Origin: Saprospiraceae bacterium
Lineage (GTDB): Bacteria > Bacteroidota > Bacteroidia > Chitinophagales > Saprospiraceae
Reading direction: 5' to 3'
Length of the DNA: 32,985 nt
Assembly: GCA_020629845.1 (NCBI GenBank)
Contig: JAHDCQ010000022.1
Span: forward strand, 1 to 32,985
Shown: positions 1 through 8,839 of the stretch, in pieces
How the letters are laid out: every line of letters starts with the position of its first letter
Numbering within the stretch: the first letter of the stretch is position 1
Translations under genes and position numbers: made by a program
Notes under the pieces: generated by a model
The model's input: the letters and a program-made list of their open reading frames with translations, nothing else
What the model was told of the DNA's origin: nothing
The model's database searches: none

Positions 1-820
1 GATGATCTGCACTCATATTCAAATTCCAAACTCCGATATTGCCCCCATTTGCACCCGAAGCACTCGCCACTTCTATTCCCTTACTTCCACCTGCACCGAT
101 AGTATAACCATCGCCACTTGAGTGTGCCATAATAGTAAACTGCTGTGCTTGAGTGTTCTGAAAACTATTTTGCTGGATATTGCCATTATTGCCAGAGCCG
201 CCTGTATTGCTTACATATTTGCCACTATGTTTAAACTGCATATAATAGCAACCATCTGTGATGTTAGGTAAACAATCATCCACTATGACATCAATAGAAA
301 GGGTATTGGAACATCCATTTCCATCAGAAGCTGTAACAGTATAAGTGCCACTCATATTAGTCGTTAGATTAGATAAGGTAGCGTCACCTATTGCAGAAAA
401 ACCATTTGGGCCTGTCCAAGATTGACTGAGACTATTAGGCAATACGGATAGTCGAATTTCCTCGCCTTCGCAGAGTGCAGCAGGCGAACAGTCGCCACTC
501 ACCCAACCACTGCCTGCATTATATTCACAAACAGGATTCACATCACTCACGACTAATTCAAATTCTGTGGTGTAGGTACAAGCACCATCCGTTGAAGTGA
601 GCACATAAGTACCAGCCATCGAAGGCGTAATATTGTTTAGTCTAGCCCAATCATTGGTGGCTGTAAAACCGTTCGGGCCTGTCCAAGTTTTTGAGGAGAG
701 GTCTGGCTGTGTTCGTAGGCTGACATTGTTTGTACCTTCACAGACTTGAATCGTGCAGTTGCCATCATTGACCCAAGTGCCATAATTGATACGCGAAGAA
801 CATTCCAGCACTTGCGAACA
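1..820 (-). repeat. Diverged direct repeat of 2749-3560 (Ig-Ig-ricin module)
   Basis: Bases 1-55 are identical to 2749-2803, and similarity continues with scattered changes to about 820 versus 3560. In the ricin part I count only 2 amino-acid differences in 84 residues (S/T and L/M), while many third codon positions differ. This indicates an old duplication or recombination kept under protein-level selection. Confidence 0.85.
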
Positions 821-1921
821 TGCTACCATTGGATAAAATGTATTGCAAGGCGGCATTGACCAAGTGGTAGCAGAAGGATCGCCATAAGTCGTGAAGGTAT
901 AAATGGTATTCGGATCAGAAAAAGGCGAGTTCCAGCCCTTATAATCTGTTGTATTATTTACAATGATATTGTTTGGGCCAGGTGGCTCATGTCCGTACTG
1001 TGCGCCACCTGTTGCAAAGATATTCCAGTTGTGATAGGACGGTATCGTGATGGTATTTTGTTCAATCAAGTTGTAACCATCGTCTCCACTATGAAAGTTG
1101 ATGTCTACTGTAAAATTGCATTGATAGACTACATTATACTTCGCGCCTCTTTGGATAGAAAAATGCCTTATTCTGTTTACGTCTTCTTGGTAGAATAGGT
1201 TATTATCTCCGCGAATATCATAATAACCGTTGCCATTTACGCCTTTGTTATAGCATTGGTCAATGAAGTTACGCCTGAACGTATTATGATTGCCTCGGAT
1301 ATAAATTGCATCTGTGCCTGACTTTAGGATTCTAGTATCTTGAACCCAACAATTAGAACTACCAGGGTCAAGATAAATAGCTTGCACATACAAATCATCC
1401 AACCCACAAGGGTCGTTCTCAAAGGCACTCGATATGGTACAGCCTGAGACCATAAACTCATAGGTCAGATTTTCGATACCTGCGTATTGACAATCATCGA
1501 AATAGAGGGCATACTTCTTGCCTTGCGCCCAAGTAGAACGCATATAGCATCGGAGCTTTGTGCCTGTCTGACTAGCACCACGTAGCACCACATTCGATTT
1601 CATATTGATGGTGCTATTGATGTCATAGTTGCCGCTATTCAACACAATGACTCCACCGCCAGCATTCGATACATTATTGATAGCATTTTGTAGATTATCG
1701 CCTGCTGAAATGGTCATTGCAACAGGCAAATTCTGGGGAATGCCGCCTTGAACGCCTGCCTTCACAAACTCATTTTCGATATAGGAATAGGTATTGGTAT
1801 AGCAAGTCGGGTCGCCCTGCATACAAGGGTCGCCGATGTCGCATTGAGCTATGCTATGGTTAGAAACACTGCATAATACTACTACTAGGATAAAAGGGTA
1901 TATCTGTTTAATATTTTTCAT
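1..1921 (-). CDS. Secreted right-handed beta-helix (pectate-lyase-like) protein with Ig-like and ricin-type modules, C-terminus cut by window edge
   Basis: The frame is open from an ATG at 1921 down to base 1 (640 complete codons), so the protein is partial at its C-terminus. Residues 1-26 form a signal peptide ending SIAQ. Residues ~70-365 resemble the Pectate_lyase_3 type beta-helix, opening with GDNLQNAINN and then asparagine/glycine-rich rungs such as IYIRGNHNTF. Two cysteine-containing Ig/PKD-like repeats follow (~373-458 and ~464-548), each with a SWTGPNGF-type core, then a ricin-B-like domain from ~556 (YYMQFKHSGKYVSN). The last ~270 residues closely match the tail of the neighbouring metalloprotease. 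The likely role is extracellular polysaccharide binding or cleavage, probably exported through Sec and then T9SS. Substrate and lyase/hydrolase chemistry cannot be read from sequence. The ATG lies directly after a TTTTGTCAGAAA stretch, with no Shine-Dalgarno. Confidence 0.82.
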   Translation of the reverse strand, partial: MKNIKQIYPFILVVVLCSVSNHSIAQCDIGDPCMQGDPTCYTNTYSYIENEFVKAGVQGGIPQNLPVAMTISAGDNLQNAINNVSNAGGGVIVLNSGNYDINSTINMKSNVVLRGASQTGTKLRCYMRSTWAQGKKYALYFDDCQYAGIENLTYEFMVSGCTISSAFENDPCGLDDLYVQAIYLDPGSSNCWVQDTRILKSGTDAIYIRGNHNTFRRNFIDQCYNKGVNGNGYYDIRGDNNLFYQEDVNRIRHFSIQRGAKYNVVYQCNFTVDINFHSGDDGYNLIEQNTITIPSYHNWNIFATGGAQYGHEPPGPNNIIVNNTTDYKGWNSPFSDPNTIYTFTTYGDPSATTWSMPPCNTFYPMVACSQVLECSSRINYGTWVNDGNCTIQVCEGTNNVSLRTQPDLSSKTWTGPNGFTATNDWARLNNITPSMAGTYVLTSTDGACTYTTEFELVVSDVNPVCEYNAGSGWVSGDCSPAALCEGEEIRLSVLPNSLSQSWTGPNGFSAIGDATLSNLTTNMSGTYTVTASDGNGCSNTLSIDVIVDDCLPNITDGCYYMQFKHSGKYVSNTGGSGNNGNIQQNSFQNTQAQQFTIMAHSSGDGYTIGAGGSKGIEVASASGANGGNIGVWNLNMSADH

Positions 1922-1975
1922 TTTCTGACAAAATTTTATGCTTATCTTCGAAATAGAGTGAAGTGGACTTGTAAC

Positions 1976-1994
1976 TGCCGAGTGGTACTCGGCA
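1976..1994. other. Short hairpin (8-bp stem, 3-nt loop)
   Basis: TGCCGAGT pairs with ACTCGGCA around a GGT loop, in the 158-bp gap between the two minus-strand secreted genes. It could be a terminator or mRNA-stability element for the gene starting at 5070. There is no T-run, so the function is open. Confidence 0.4.
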
Positions 1995-2026
1995 CATGCT
2001 ACACTTTGCTTTATCTGCTCATCCTG

Positions 2027-2045
2027 TACCAAGCACCGCTTGGTA
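2027..2045 (-). terminator. Candidate terminator hairpin after the metalloprotease gene
   Basis: TACCAAGC pairs perfectly with GCTTGGTA around a 3-nt ACC loop, 35 bp past the metalloprotease stop in its direction of transcription. No clear U-tract follows, so it may be an mRNA 3'-end stabiliser instead. Confidence 0.4.
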
Positions 2046-2079
2046 TTTACTATTCACCCGATTTTGGGTATGCGAATTT

Positions 2080-5070
2080 TTAATCTACCGTAACCACACC
2101 ACTTTCAGACATTACGCCTAAATGATTCCGATGTCGCACCGCTATATGATATGTACCAGATGGCAATCCAATGAATTGTAATTGTGTACTTCCTGTCGTT
2201 GCATCTACTACATCGCCATCGCGTTGTATAAGTGCAGCCATTTGTGCAGCTACTACATTTGCGGTGCTAGCGTTTCGTAATTCTATAAGCACCCAATCCA
2301 CGATAGCATTATTGCCTGTTAGTGCCATTACAGGCATCGCAGCCGTTACCCCTAATCCATAAGGGTCAGTGTTTGGTAGATTCAGCGCATTATTCATCAT
2401 GCCTGAAGTGCTGTTGAATGTACCGCCTAAGTAAGTCTTTACTTCGATATTGGTGCAAATATTCGTGCCTACACAGTCGCAATGTGTGCCATTGGCATTC
2501 ATAGCAGCAGTGTATTCATAAGTAGTACTGCCTATGCAAGCATCACTATCATTACAAGCTGTACCTATTGCTGGACATTGGTTGCAAGGAATCAAGCGTA
2601 CTTTCTCATTATCTTGATTCAGCAATTGCCACTGATGCACATTTGCACCTTCTGTATTGCTTACGGTTTGCTCTGAAAAATAGAGATTACTATTCTTATT
2701 TCGGATATTATAGTACCCACCGCCAGCATCTTCAAAATACCAACGATGATGATCTGCACTCATATTCAAATTCCAAACTCCGATATTGCCCCCATTTGCA
2801 CCTGAAGCACTTGCAACTTCTATACCCTTACTTCCACCTGCACCGATAGTATAACCGTCGCCGCTAGAGTGCGCTAGGATGGTAAACTGCTGTGCTTGGG
2901 TATTCTGAAAGCTGTTTTGTTGGATGTTACCATTATTGCCTGAACCGCCTGAATTGCTGACGTATTTACCGCTATGCTTGAATTGCATATAATAGCAGCC
3001 ATCTGCGATAGATGCACCGCTACAATCTTCTACTGCTACATCTATAGAAAGCGTATTTGTGCAGCCATAAGCATCTGTAGTGGTAACTGTATATGTACCA
3101 CTCATATTTACCGTTAGGTTAGAAAGCGTAGCATCGCCTGTAGCCGTAAAGCCGTTTGGCCCTGTCCACGATTGATTAAGGTTGTTAGGTAGTACGGATA
3201 GTCGAATCTCTTCACCTTCACAAAGTGTTGCTGGCGAACAGTCTCCACTTACCCAGCCACTACCTGCATTATATTCGCAAATTGGATTGACACTATGAAC
3301 TATCAATTCAATTGCTTTGGTGTAGGAACAGCCATTTCCATCTGTTGCAGTGACAGAATATGTCCCTGCCATACTTGGCGTAATATTATCGAGTCTTGCC
3401 CAGCCTGTATCTGTGAAACCGTTCGGGCCTGTCCAAGTTTTTGTTAGGCTGTTAGGATCAACCGAGAGGGTTACATTGCCTGTACCTTCGCAAACATCAA
3501 GGCTACAATCTCCTGTAATCCAAGTGCCATAATTTACCCGATAGGAACATTCTACTACCTCATCACAACAAGCATCGCAGACACCGCCGCAGTCTACGCC
3601 TGTTTCATCTTGGTTTTGAATATTGTCGTTACAAGTACCACAAGAAAATGGACAGATACCGCCGCAATCTACACCCGTTTCATCCTGATTTTTGATGCCA
3701 TCATGGCAAGATGCACAAGGAAAATCACAGCTTGCTGCTGCGTATTTGCTACGCATCAGATTGCCTGGTTGTGTGCCGAAACCTAGCGTCATATCTATGC
3801 CTATTCCGCTGGCTAAATAGCAATAGCTCATCATCGTACCTGCTGAAGGCGTTGGTGTAGTAGCAGGACAACCGCCTGGTACGCCGTCCCAAGCTTCTGT
3901 AGGGACACAGGCATCAATCGCAGTATTATTACCATTCCAGAAACAGGAATGAGTATGCGCCGAGCCAAAGTTATGTCCCATTTCATGAGCAACTAAGAAA
4001 ACAGAAAGCGAAAAAGTAGGATAGCCAGCATACGAACTATTAATGCCAGCAGTTCCATATCCACCACTTTCTGGAAGACGGTCACATAAGGCATCCACCC
4101 AAGCAAGTCCTCCGCCACCATCGTAATGGACATAGTGCGAAATACTACCTGTCCATGCATTAGCATTTCTGTAATCTCTGTATTTTTCTAATGAATTTAT
4201 AAGGTCTGGGTCGCCAGAAAGTCGTCGGAATGGCTCATCAGATGTCCATGCAACCAAGCCAGAAATTTTTACGGGAATACTTTCATTGGCGTAGAGTGTA
4301 GTAACATGCGTGAACAATCCAAAAACATAAGCCGCTGCTTGTGTCGTGCCGCCTTTATCATTTACGAGGTCTTTATCTACATCAAAATGCACGCCGATAC
4401 ACTCTGTTGCTGCCTTTGATATATCTGCTTCTTCTTTTACTTGTTGCGGCATTGGCAAATCGTCCATACCGCATTTAAAAGTGCTGAAAAGCTCTTCTAA
4501 TTGAGTATCATCGTATAAAATATATTCTGGTCTATCATTAATTTTTCCGAAGGTGATATTTCGTCCACCAGCCAAAAGTAACAAGCCCATGACTTCATGC
4601 TCGAAAAAGCTCATGGTGGCACTTGAGCGTTTTTCTCCTACTACCACGCCTTGATAATGTACGCCTGTTTTAGGATTTTCGATAATTTTGCCGCTTGGCA
4701 TTTCTTTCAATGTGAAATCAGGGGTAAAAAGATTGACCTGTACTAATTCTAAATCATAAAAAGTGCCGTCTGACTTTGGAAGTCGCAATTTTATGGTTGC
4801 TGGACGATTGACTAAAATTTCTTCTTGAATAGCCGAGTTGAGCGAGAGAACACTATACGTTTTTATGGACGTAGGAATATTGTTTGAAATTTCATTAACT
4901 ACTTTGGTGTTTGCTGTTTTTACGAAATCATTATAGTCCATAAAGACTGTTCCATCGGTTTTTTTCGCTTGTATTAGCTGTTCTAGGACAGTTTCTTGTG
5001 CGAATGAGGTATTAGTTACTAGTAGTAGTCCACACAGAAAGTGTATGGCATGCCTAATTGTTACGTTCAT
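2080..5070 (-). CDS. Secreted M12B-type (reprolysin-like) zinc metalloprotease with Cys-rich, Ig-like, ricin-type and C-terminal modules
   Basis: 996 residues. A signal peptide ends near residue 24 (TSFAQ). A propeptide of ~190 residues ends in FKCGMDDLP, where C200 could act as a cysteine switch. The catalytic domain (~220-450) holds the zinc motif HEMGHNFGSAH (H362, E363, H366, H372) and a downstream Met-turn (MMSY, 413-416). Next come two copies of a cysteine repeat containing NQDETGVDCGG (~452-500), two Ig/PKD-like repeats (~505-590 and ~598-682), a ricin-B-like domain (~690-830) and an unnamed C-terminal module (~875-996, IVDWVLIELR...RHRNHLGVM) that recurs in two other proteins of this window. 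It should be an extracellular endopeptidase targeted by its lectin-like tail. No TIGR04183-type sorting domain is present. The tail is a near copy of the downstream neighbour's. Confidence 0.93.
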   Translation of the reverse strand: MNVTIRHAIHFLCGLLLVTNTSFAQETVLEQLIQAKKTDGTVFMDYNDFVKTANTKVVNEISNNIPTSIKTYSVLSLNSAIQEEILVNRPATIKLRLPKSDGTFYDLELVQVNLFTPDFTLKEMPSGKIIENPKTGVHYQGVVVGEKRSSATMSFFEHEVMGLLLLAGGRNITFGKINDRPEYILYDDTQLEELFSTFKCGMDDLPMPQQVKEEADISKAATECIGVHFDVDKDLVNDKGGTTQAAAYVFGLFTHVTTLYANESIPVKISGLVAWTSDEPFRRLSGDPDLINSLEKYRDYRNANAWTGSISHYVHYDGGGGLAWVDALCDRLPESGGYGTAGINSSYAGYPTFSLSVFLVAHEMGHNFGSAHTHSCFWNGNNTAIDACVPTEAWDGVPGGCPATTPTPSAGTMMSYCYLASGIGIDMTLGFGTQPGNLMRSKYAAASCDFPCASCHDGIKNQDETGVDCGGICPFSCGTCNDNIQNQDETGVDCGGVCDACCDEVVECSYRVNYGTWITGDCSLDVCEGTGNVTLSVDPNSLTKTWTGPNGFTDTGWARLDNITPSMAGTYSVTATDGNGCSYTKAIELIVHSVNPICEYNAGSGWVSGDCSPATLCEGEEIRLSVLPNNLNQSWTGPNGFTATGDATLSNLTVNMSGTYTVTTTDAYGCTNTLSIDVAVEDCSGASIADGCYYMQFKHSGKYVSNSGGSGNNGNIQQNSFQNTQAQQFTILAHSSGDGYTIGAGGSKGIEVASASGANGGNIGVWNLNMSADHHRWYFEDAGGGYYNIRNKNSNLYFSEQTVSNTEGANVHQWQLLNQDNEKVRLIPCNQCPAIGTACNDSDACIGSTTYEYTAAMNANGTHCDCVGTNICTNIEVKTYLGGTFNSTSGMMNNALNLPNTDPYGLGVTAAMPVMALTGNNAIVDWVLIELRNASTANVVAAQMAALIQRDGDVVDATTGSTQLQFIGLPSGTYHIAVRHRNHLGVMSESGVVTVD
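2083..2448 (-). other. Unnamed C-terminal module, copy 1 (in metalloprotease)
   Basis: Residues ~875-996 follow the pattern V-K-x-x-L-x-G ... M-x-x-x-L ... P-Y ... IVDWVLIELR ... AALIQRDGDVVD ... YHIAVRHRNHLGVM. It aligns by eye with 25544-25942 and 29668-30015. I know this pattern from other Saprospiria/Bacteroidota secreted proteins but cannot name a family for it. Confidence 0.75.
2749..3560 (-). repeat. Diverged direct repeat of 1-820 (Ig-Ig-ricin module)
   Basis: This is the second copy of the duplicated module, coding for residues ~505-774 of the metalloprotease. The repeat fades upstream, where one gene has the beta-helix and the other the cysteine repeats and protease, so the shared unit is the carbohydrate-binding tail. 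Confidence 0.85.
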
Positions 5071-5156
5071 TGTTTGTGCTATTCAAATATTTGTTAAATG
5101 TAGAGGGTATTGTGTGCAATGATTGTTCTTGAAGCAAGTGAAGCTGAAAGATTACG

Positions 5157-5205
5157 TTTTCTGACAAATTTACCGACTCCACGAATGGGCTACTTTGTCA
5201 GAAAA
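5157..5205. repeat. Short inverted repeat (12-bp perfect arms)
   Basis: TTTTCTGACAAA and its exact complement TTTGTCAGAAAA flank a 25-nt loop, 87 bp upstream of the metalloprotease start. The same TTTGTCAGAAAA string, minus one base, immediately precedes the start codon at 1921. It could be an operator or a small hairpin element. Confidence 0.55.
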
Positions 5206-5336
5206 TCAAAAACTAAAAGAAAGTAAATAGAAGCGTAGGACAAAGGTATGAAATAAGAAATTAATTCTAATGTAGATAGAATCCTTAATCTGTAGAAATG
5301 GTAAATTGATAAACGTATGTCTTTTACAGTTAGCGA

Positions 5337-5385
5337 GCAGGCAAGAAATGAGCGCGCCATAATGGGGCACTTATTTCTTGTCTGC
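5337..5385. repeat. Degenerate short relative of inverted-repeat family A
   Basis: Imperfect 17-bp arms (GCAGGCAAGAAATGAGC / ACTTATTTCTTGTCTGC). The arms resemble the ends of the full family-A elements at 8664, 23955 and 29468, but the centre is deleted. It lies in the 346-bp gap between the hydroxylase stop and the metalloprotease start; apart from this and the 5157-5205 repeat I see nothing else in that gap. Confidence 0.45.
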
Positions 5386-5416
5386 TTTAGGTTTTAATTT
5401 CTGACTTTTCTAAAAT

Positions 5417-6334
5417 CTAAGTCTCTTCTTGTTTCAATAAGGCTTCCCTTAAGGTTTTCGCCCGCTTATCTTCCCCGTCGTGACTCCAACCTGGCGCGTA
5501 GAAAATATACTTCAACTTATCACTCCACTTTTCGGCACGGCGGACATCGTGCCAAATCGCAGCATATTCATGCGTCGCAACATAAGCAGGATTGAAGGAA
5601 TTGATATTTACGGTGAGTCCGTAGACAGGTTTATCAAAGTCTTTTTCTTCGGAGAATGTGCCAAATAATCTATCCCAAATAATGAGCGCGCCGGCATGAT
5701 TGCAGTCCAAATAGCGAATATTGGACGCATGATGCACTCGGTGATGCGAAGGGGTATTGAAAATTAATTCTATAGGACGGGGAAGCTTATCTACGAGTTC
5801 TGTATGTACCCAAAACTGATAGAGTAAATTGATGGACATAGCTAAGAACATCATCACAGGATCGAAGCCTAAGAGCGGTATCCATAGCCAGAAGAGGTAT
5901 TTATGTAAGCGTTCGCCCACGCCTTGTCTCAATGCTGTGCCAAAATTCATATACTCCGAAGAATGATGTGGCACATGCCCCGCCCAAAACAAGCGTACTT
6001 CGTGGTTCGCCCGATGAAACCAATAGTAGGCAAAATCATCAGCAAAAAACAGGATGCCCCAAGCCCACCATTGTCGTCCTACTACGTCGCGCAACGGACT
6101 CAATTCGTGGAGATAGAAAAATGCGATGAAAGCCAGCAATTTTGGCAAAAATTCCACAATTGCCGTGATGACTGCCATCGAAAAAGACACCCAAAAATCC
6201 TTCGTATTATACGCGCCTCTATCAAATTTTTTATCTACATACATCTCTATTAGCACCACCGCTAAGAAAAACGGGAAGCTGAGTACTAATAATTTATCTT
6301 GTGATACTTGCTCTATGAAATATTGAATATCCAT
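5417..6334 (-). CDS. Sterol desaturase / fatty acid hydroxylase superfamily membrane protein
   Basis: 305 residues with several hydrophobic segments (~14-30, ~48-75, ~88-106, ~143-172). The eight-histidine di-iron signature of this superfamily is present: HRANH (107-111), HVPHH (120-124), SHHRVHH (196-202), plus H177 and N212-H213. Members are integral membrane oxygenases that hydroxylate or desaturate lipid substrates using O2; the substrate here cannot be assigned. It is transcribed divergently from the rhomboid gene across a 102-bp gap. A TACCTTTC box on the minus strand (6358-6365) is a weak -7 candidate. Confidence 0.9.
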   Translation of the reverse strand: MDIQYFIEQVSQDKLLVLSFPFFLAVVLIEMYVDKKFDRGAYNTKDFWVSFSMAVITAIVEFLPKLLAFIAFFYLHELSPLRDVVGRQWWAWGILFFADDFAYYWFHRANHEVRLFWAGHVPHHSSEYMNFGTALRQGVGERLHKYLFWLWIPLLGFDPVMMFLAMSINLLYQFWVHTELVDKLPRPIELIFNTPSHHRVHHASNIRYLDCNHAGALIIWDRLFGTFSEEKDFDKPVYGLTVNINSFNPAYVATHEYAAIWHDVRRAEKWSDKLKYIFYAPGWSHDGEDKRAKTLREALLKQEET

Positions 6335-6380
6335 TGCTAAAATGATTTTTTCTGTAGGAAAGGTAAAAATATTCTTAGAC

Positions 6381-6415
6381 TTTGTATTCGCTAATGCGTC
6401 AAAATGCTACATTTG
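6381..6415 (+). promoter_or_regulatory. Bacteroidota-type promoter candidate for the rhomboid gene
   Basis: TTTG at 6381-6384 and TACATTTG at 6408-6415, spaced by 23 nt, match the Bacteroidota -33 (TTTG) and -7 (TAnnTTTG) pattern. The -7 box ends 21 bp before the ATG. The spacer is slightly long. Confidence 0.5.
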
Positions 6416-6436
6416 ACAAAACTCAAATCAAAATAG

Positions 6437-7066
6437 ATGTCAGTTACACTCGTCCTTGTCATAGTAACCAGCTTGATTTCGTACCAAGCCATCCAAAATC
6501 CCAACATGTTAGCCCAATTGGTGCATTCGCCTTATCGAGAGAAGCATAATCAGGAATATTACCGTATGCTTACGTCGGGTTTTATACATAGCAATCGCAC
6601 TTGGATGCACTTGCTTATCAATATGTTTGTGCTTTACCAATTTGGAGAGATAGTAGAGCGAGAATTTGTAAAAGATTTTGGACCGACTCTTGGACGCGTC
6701 AATTATTTAGGTTTGTATTTATTAACCATAGTATGCGCAAGTTTGCCGTCCTATTTTCGCCACAAAGACAATCCTTCTTATAGTGCCTTAGGTGCGTCGG
6801 GTGGCGTGTCTGGTATTATGTTTGTATTTGCACTTTTCTTTCCATGGGCAATGTTGGGCTTGTTCTTTATTATTCCTTGCCCTGCTATCATCGCGGCGGT
6901 CTTATACTTAGTCTATTCACATTGGGCAGACCGTAATCAGAATGATAATATTGGACATGATGCACATCTTTATGGAGCATTATTTGGAGCAGCCTTTGCG
7001 ATAGCTTTAAACCCATCTTTATTTAATGAATTTATTACAGAATTATTGGCAGGATTTCCATTTTAA
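6437..7066 (+). CDS. Rhomboid family intramembrane serine protease
   Basis: 209 residues with about six hydrophobic segments. The catalytic signature is complete: GASGGVSG gives the nucleophile S121 in GxSG, H177 in the AHLYGALFG helix is the partner, and H58 and N62 in WMHLLINMF fit the oxyanion-site positions of GlpG-type enzymes. It would cleave transmembrane segments of other inner-membrane proteins; targets are unknown. It stands alone between divergent and convergent neighbours, converging on trmD with a 30-bp gap. Confidence 0.93.
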   Translation: MSVTLVLVIVTSLISYQAIQNPNMLAQLVHSPYREKHNQEYYRMLTSGFIHSNRTWMHLLINMFVLYQFGEIVEREFVKDFGPTLGRVNYLGLYLLTIVCASLPSYFRHKDNPSYSALGASGGVSGIMFVFALFFPWAMLGLFFIIPCPAIIAAVLYLVYSHWADRNQNDNIGHDAHLYGALFGAAFAIALNPSLFNEFITELLAGFPF

Positions 7067-7096
7067 GTAAGAGTAGGTGCAGTTCATTAAAAGGTA

Positions 7097-7783
7097 TTAG
7101 CTATCCAGCTTATCCAATAAATCAGGGCGACGCTCTTGGGTGCGTTTGAGTGATTGTTCATAACGCCATTCAGCTATTTTGGCATCATGCCCTGAAAGCA
7201 GTACAGGCGGCACTTCCCAATCGCGGAACTTGGCAGGACGGGTATATACAGGTGGGGCAAGCAAATCATCCTGAAAAGAATCGAAGAGGGCAGAGGTTTC
7301 ATCATTCAATACGCCTGGTAGCAAGCGACCAATAGAATCTACGACCACGGCAGCAGCCAATTCTCCGCCCGATAGCACATAATCGCCTATCGAAATATCC
7401 ATGGTGATATAATGCTCGCGGATGCGCTCATCTATGCCTTTATAATGCCCACAAAGTAGCATCAAATTGCCCTTCAAGGAAAGTTGGTTGCAGATGCTTT
7501 GATTGAGGCGTTTGCCATCGGGAGTCATGTAGATGATTTCGTCATAGTCGCGTTTGGCTTGGAGGCTTTCGATGCAATTTACAAGGGGTTCTACCATCAT
7601 TACCATGCCTGCGCCGCCTCCAAATTGATAATCATCAATTTGCCGATGTTTGCCCAATCCGAATGCGCGTATATCATGTATATGCACCTCCAACAAACCT
7701 TTTTGCTGGGCGCGTTTCATAATGGAATGCTGCAATGGACTGTGCAATAAATCGGGGACAGCGGAAAGAATGTCAATACGCAC
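7097..7783 (-). CDS. trmD: tRNA (guanine-N1-)-methyltransferase TrmD
   Basis: SAM-dependent SPOUT enzyme that makes m1G37 in tRNAs reading CNN codons and prevents frameshifting. Family hallmarks are the knot motifs [12 protein letters not shown] and [13 protein letters not shown], and [16 protein letters not shown] with the catalytic Asp at about residue 168. I place the start at the GTG at 7783 ([13 protein letters not shown], 228 aa), matching the usual MRIDI-type N-terminus. A longer reading from a TTG at 7804 would put the first codons inside a perfect inverted repeat (7791-7854), and an in-frame stop lies just beyond it. The usual neighbours rpsP, rimM and rplS are absent. Confidence 0.96.
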   Translation of the reverse strand: MRIDILSAVPDLLHSPLQHSIMKRAQQKGLLEVHIHDIRAFGLGKHRQIDDYQFGGGAGMVMMVEPLVNCIESLQAKRDYDEIIYMTPDGKRLNQSICNQLSLKGNLMLLCGHYKGIDERIREHYITMDISIGDYVLSGGELAAAVVVDSIGRLLPGVLNDETSALFDSFQDDLLAPPVYTRPAKFRDWEVPPVLLSGHDAKIAEWRYEQSLKRTQERRPDLLDKLDS

Positions 7784-7790
7784 TGGTTTG

Positions 7791-7854
7791 GTATTAGGTA
7801 TCAAGTATTAGGTATTAAGTACAAAGCTCTTGCCTAATACTTGATACCTAATAC
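7791..7854. repeat. Perfect 22-bp inverted repeat built from the dispersed TACCTAATAC motif
   Basis: Bases 7791-7812 pair without mismatch with 7833-7854 around a 20-nt loop. It fills the gap between the FKBP gene stop and trmD. It may work as a terminator for the FKBP gene, although no T-run follows. Related TACCTAATAC / GTATTAGGTA strings occur at about 8638, 8825, 10539-10565 and 13634. Confidence 0.75.
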
Positions 7855-7867
7855 TTAATACAATTGA

Positions 7868-8590
7868 TTACTCTATGCTCAATAATTCTACATCGAAAAT
7901 AAGCGTAGAACCAGGTCCGATGGCACCACCTGCGCCACGGTCGCCATACGCTAAGTTGGATGGTAAGAATAAGCGATATTTAGAACCTACAGACATCAGT
8001 TGTAAACCTTCTGTCCAGCCTGAAATCACCTGATTCAGACCGAATGTAGCAGGCTTGCCACGATCTACGGAGCTATCAAATACCGTACCGTCAATCAAGG
8101 TACCATGATAGTGTACGGTTACTTTATCCGTAGCTTTAGGATAGGTAGCGCCATCTCCTTCTTGTATTACGAGGTATTGTAGACCACTTTCGGTAGTCTT
8201 CACGCCATCTTTCTTAGCATTGTCTGCTAGGAATTGCGTTCCTTTTTCTGCATTTTTTTGCTCTGCCATTTTTCTTATTTCCATTATGTGTGCTTGTAGC
8301 ATTTGGTTAGCAGTAGCCACATCTATAGTAGCGTTTCCAGCTAGGTTTTCTTTAATTCCTTTCATCACCACATCAATATCTAGGTCTTCTAAGCCTTGCT
8401 GCTTAATGCTTTCTGCCATCAGTACTCCCATACTATAGCTTAAGGAGTCATTTTTACTTTTTAAATCCATCTGTTCCAATTTACTTTTTTCCTCCGCCTG
8501 AACCATTTTACTGTTTTGTTCCGTCTGCGCCGACAATTGTTGCGCCATAAGTCCTACTGTAATTGTTAGGGCGTACATTAGAAATTTCAT
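7868..8590 (-). CDS. Exported FKBP-type peptidyl-prolyl cis-trans isomerase (FkpA/Mip-like)
   Basis: 240 residues. A signal peptide ends near residue 22 (QQLSAQ). Residues ~45-125 match the helical FKBP_N dimerisation domain (YSMGVLMAESIKQQG...), and ~150-240 the FKBP catalytic domain (VTVHYHGTLIDGTVFDSS, VISGWTEGLQLM, LAYGDRGAGGAIGPGS). It should catalyse proline isomerisation and act as a folding chaperone in the periplasm. It lies upstream of trmD on the same strand, but the 22-bp hairpin in the 84-bp gap suggests separate transcripts. Confidence 0.94.
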   Translation of the reverse strand: MKFLMYALTITVGLMAQQLSAQTEQNSKMVQAEEKSKLEQMDLKSKNDSLSYSMGVLMAESIKQQGLEDLDIDVVMKGIKENLAGNATIDVATANQMLQAHIMEIRKMAEQKNAEKGTQFLADNAKKDGVKTTESGLQYLVIQEGDGATYPKATDKVTVHYHGTLIDGTVFDSSVDRGKPATFGLNQVISGWTEGLQLMSVGSKYRLFLPSNLAYGDRGAGGAIGPGSTLIFDVELLSIE

Positions 8591-8663
8591 ATTTATTCGT
8601 CTTTTTTGCTTGTGAATAATTGTTTTGGTACAAAGTATTAGGTGGATGACCTACTTGGTACTT

Positions 8664-8824
8664 AGGGAATCGGCAAAAAATAACCTACCCATTTGACTTG
8701 TTCTTTTTCCAAGCAAGGTCGTTACTCATCAGTTACAGAACTAGCTATGCGCCTTCTTCGCGCCTTCTTGCTTGAAAAAATAACGAACTCAAATTATGGG
8801 TAGCTTATTTCTTGCCGATTCCCT
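8664..8824. mobile_element. MITE-like inverted-repeat element, family A copy 1
   Basis: 161 bp with 27-bp terminal inverted repeats (8664-8690 and 8798-8824) differing at two positions, and no open reading frame. The central block GTTACTCATCAGTTACAGAA and the following GCTATGCGCCTTCTTCG are shared with copies 2 and 3. If the ends are taken as GGG...CCC, a TTA triplet flanks both sides directly. It lies between the start of the FKBP gene and the stop of the next gene. Confidence 0.85.
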
Positions 8825-8839
8825 TAATACCTAATACTA

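Noticed and set aside
989-1198. 69-codon plus-strand frame
   Set aside because: Antisense to the clear beta-helix coding frame.
7791-7866. Possible CRISPR-like short repeats (TACCTAATAC)
   Set aside because: Units are too short, without regular spacers, and form one hairpin; no cas genes nearby.
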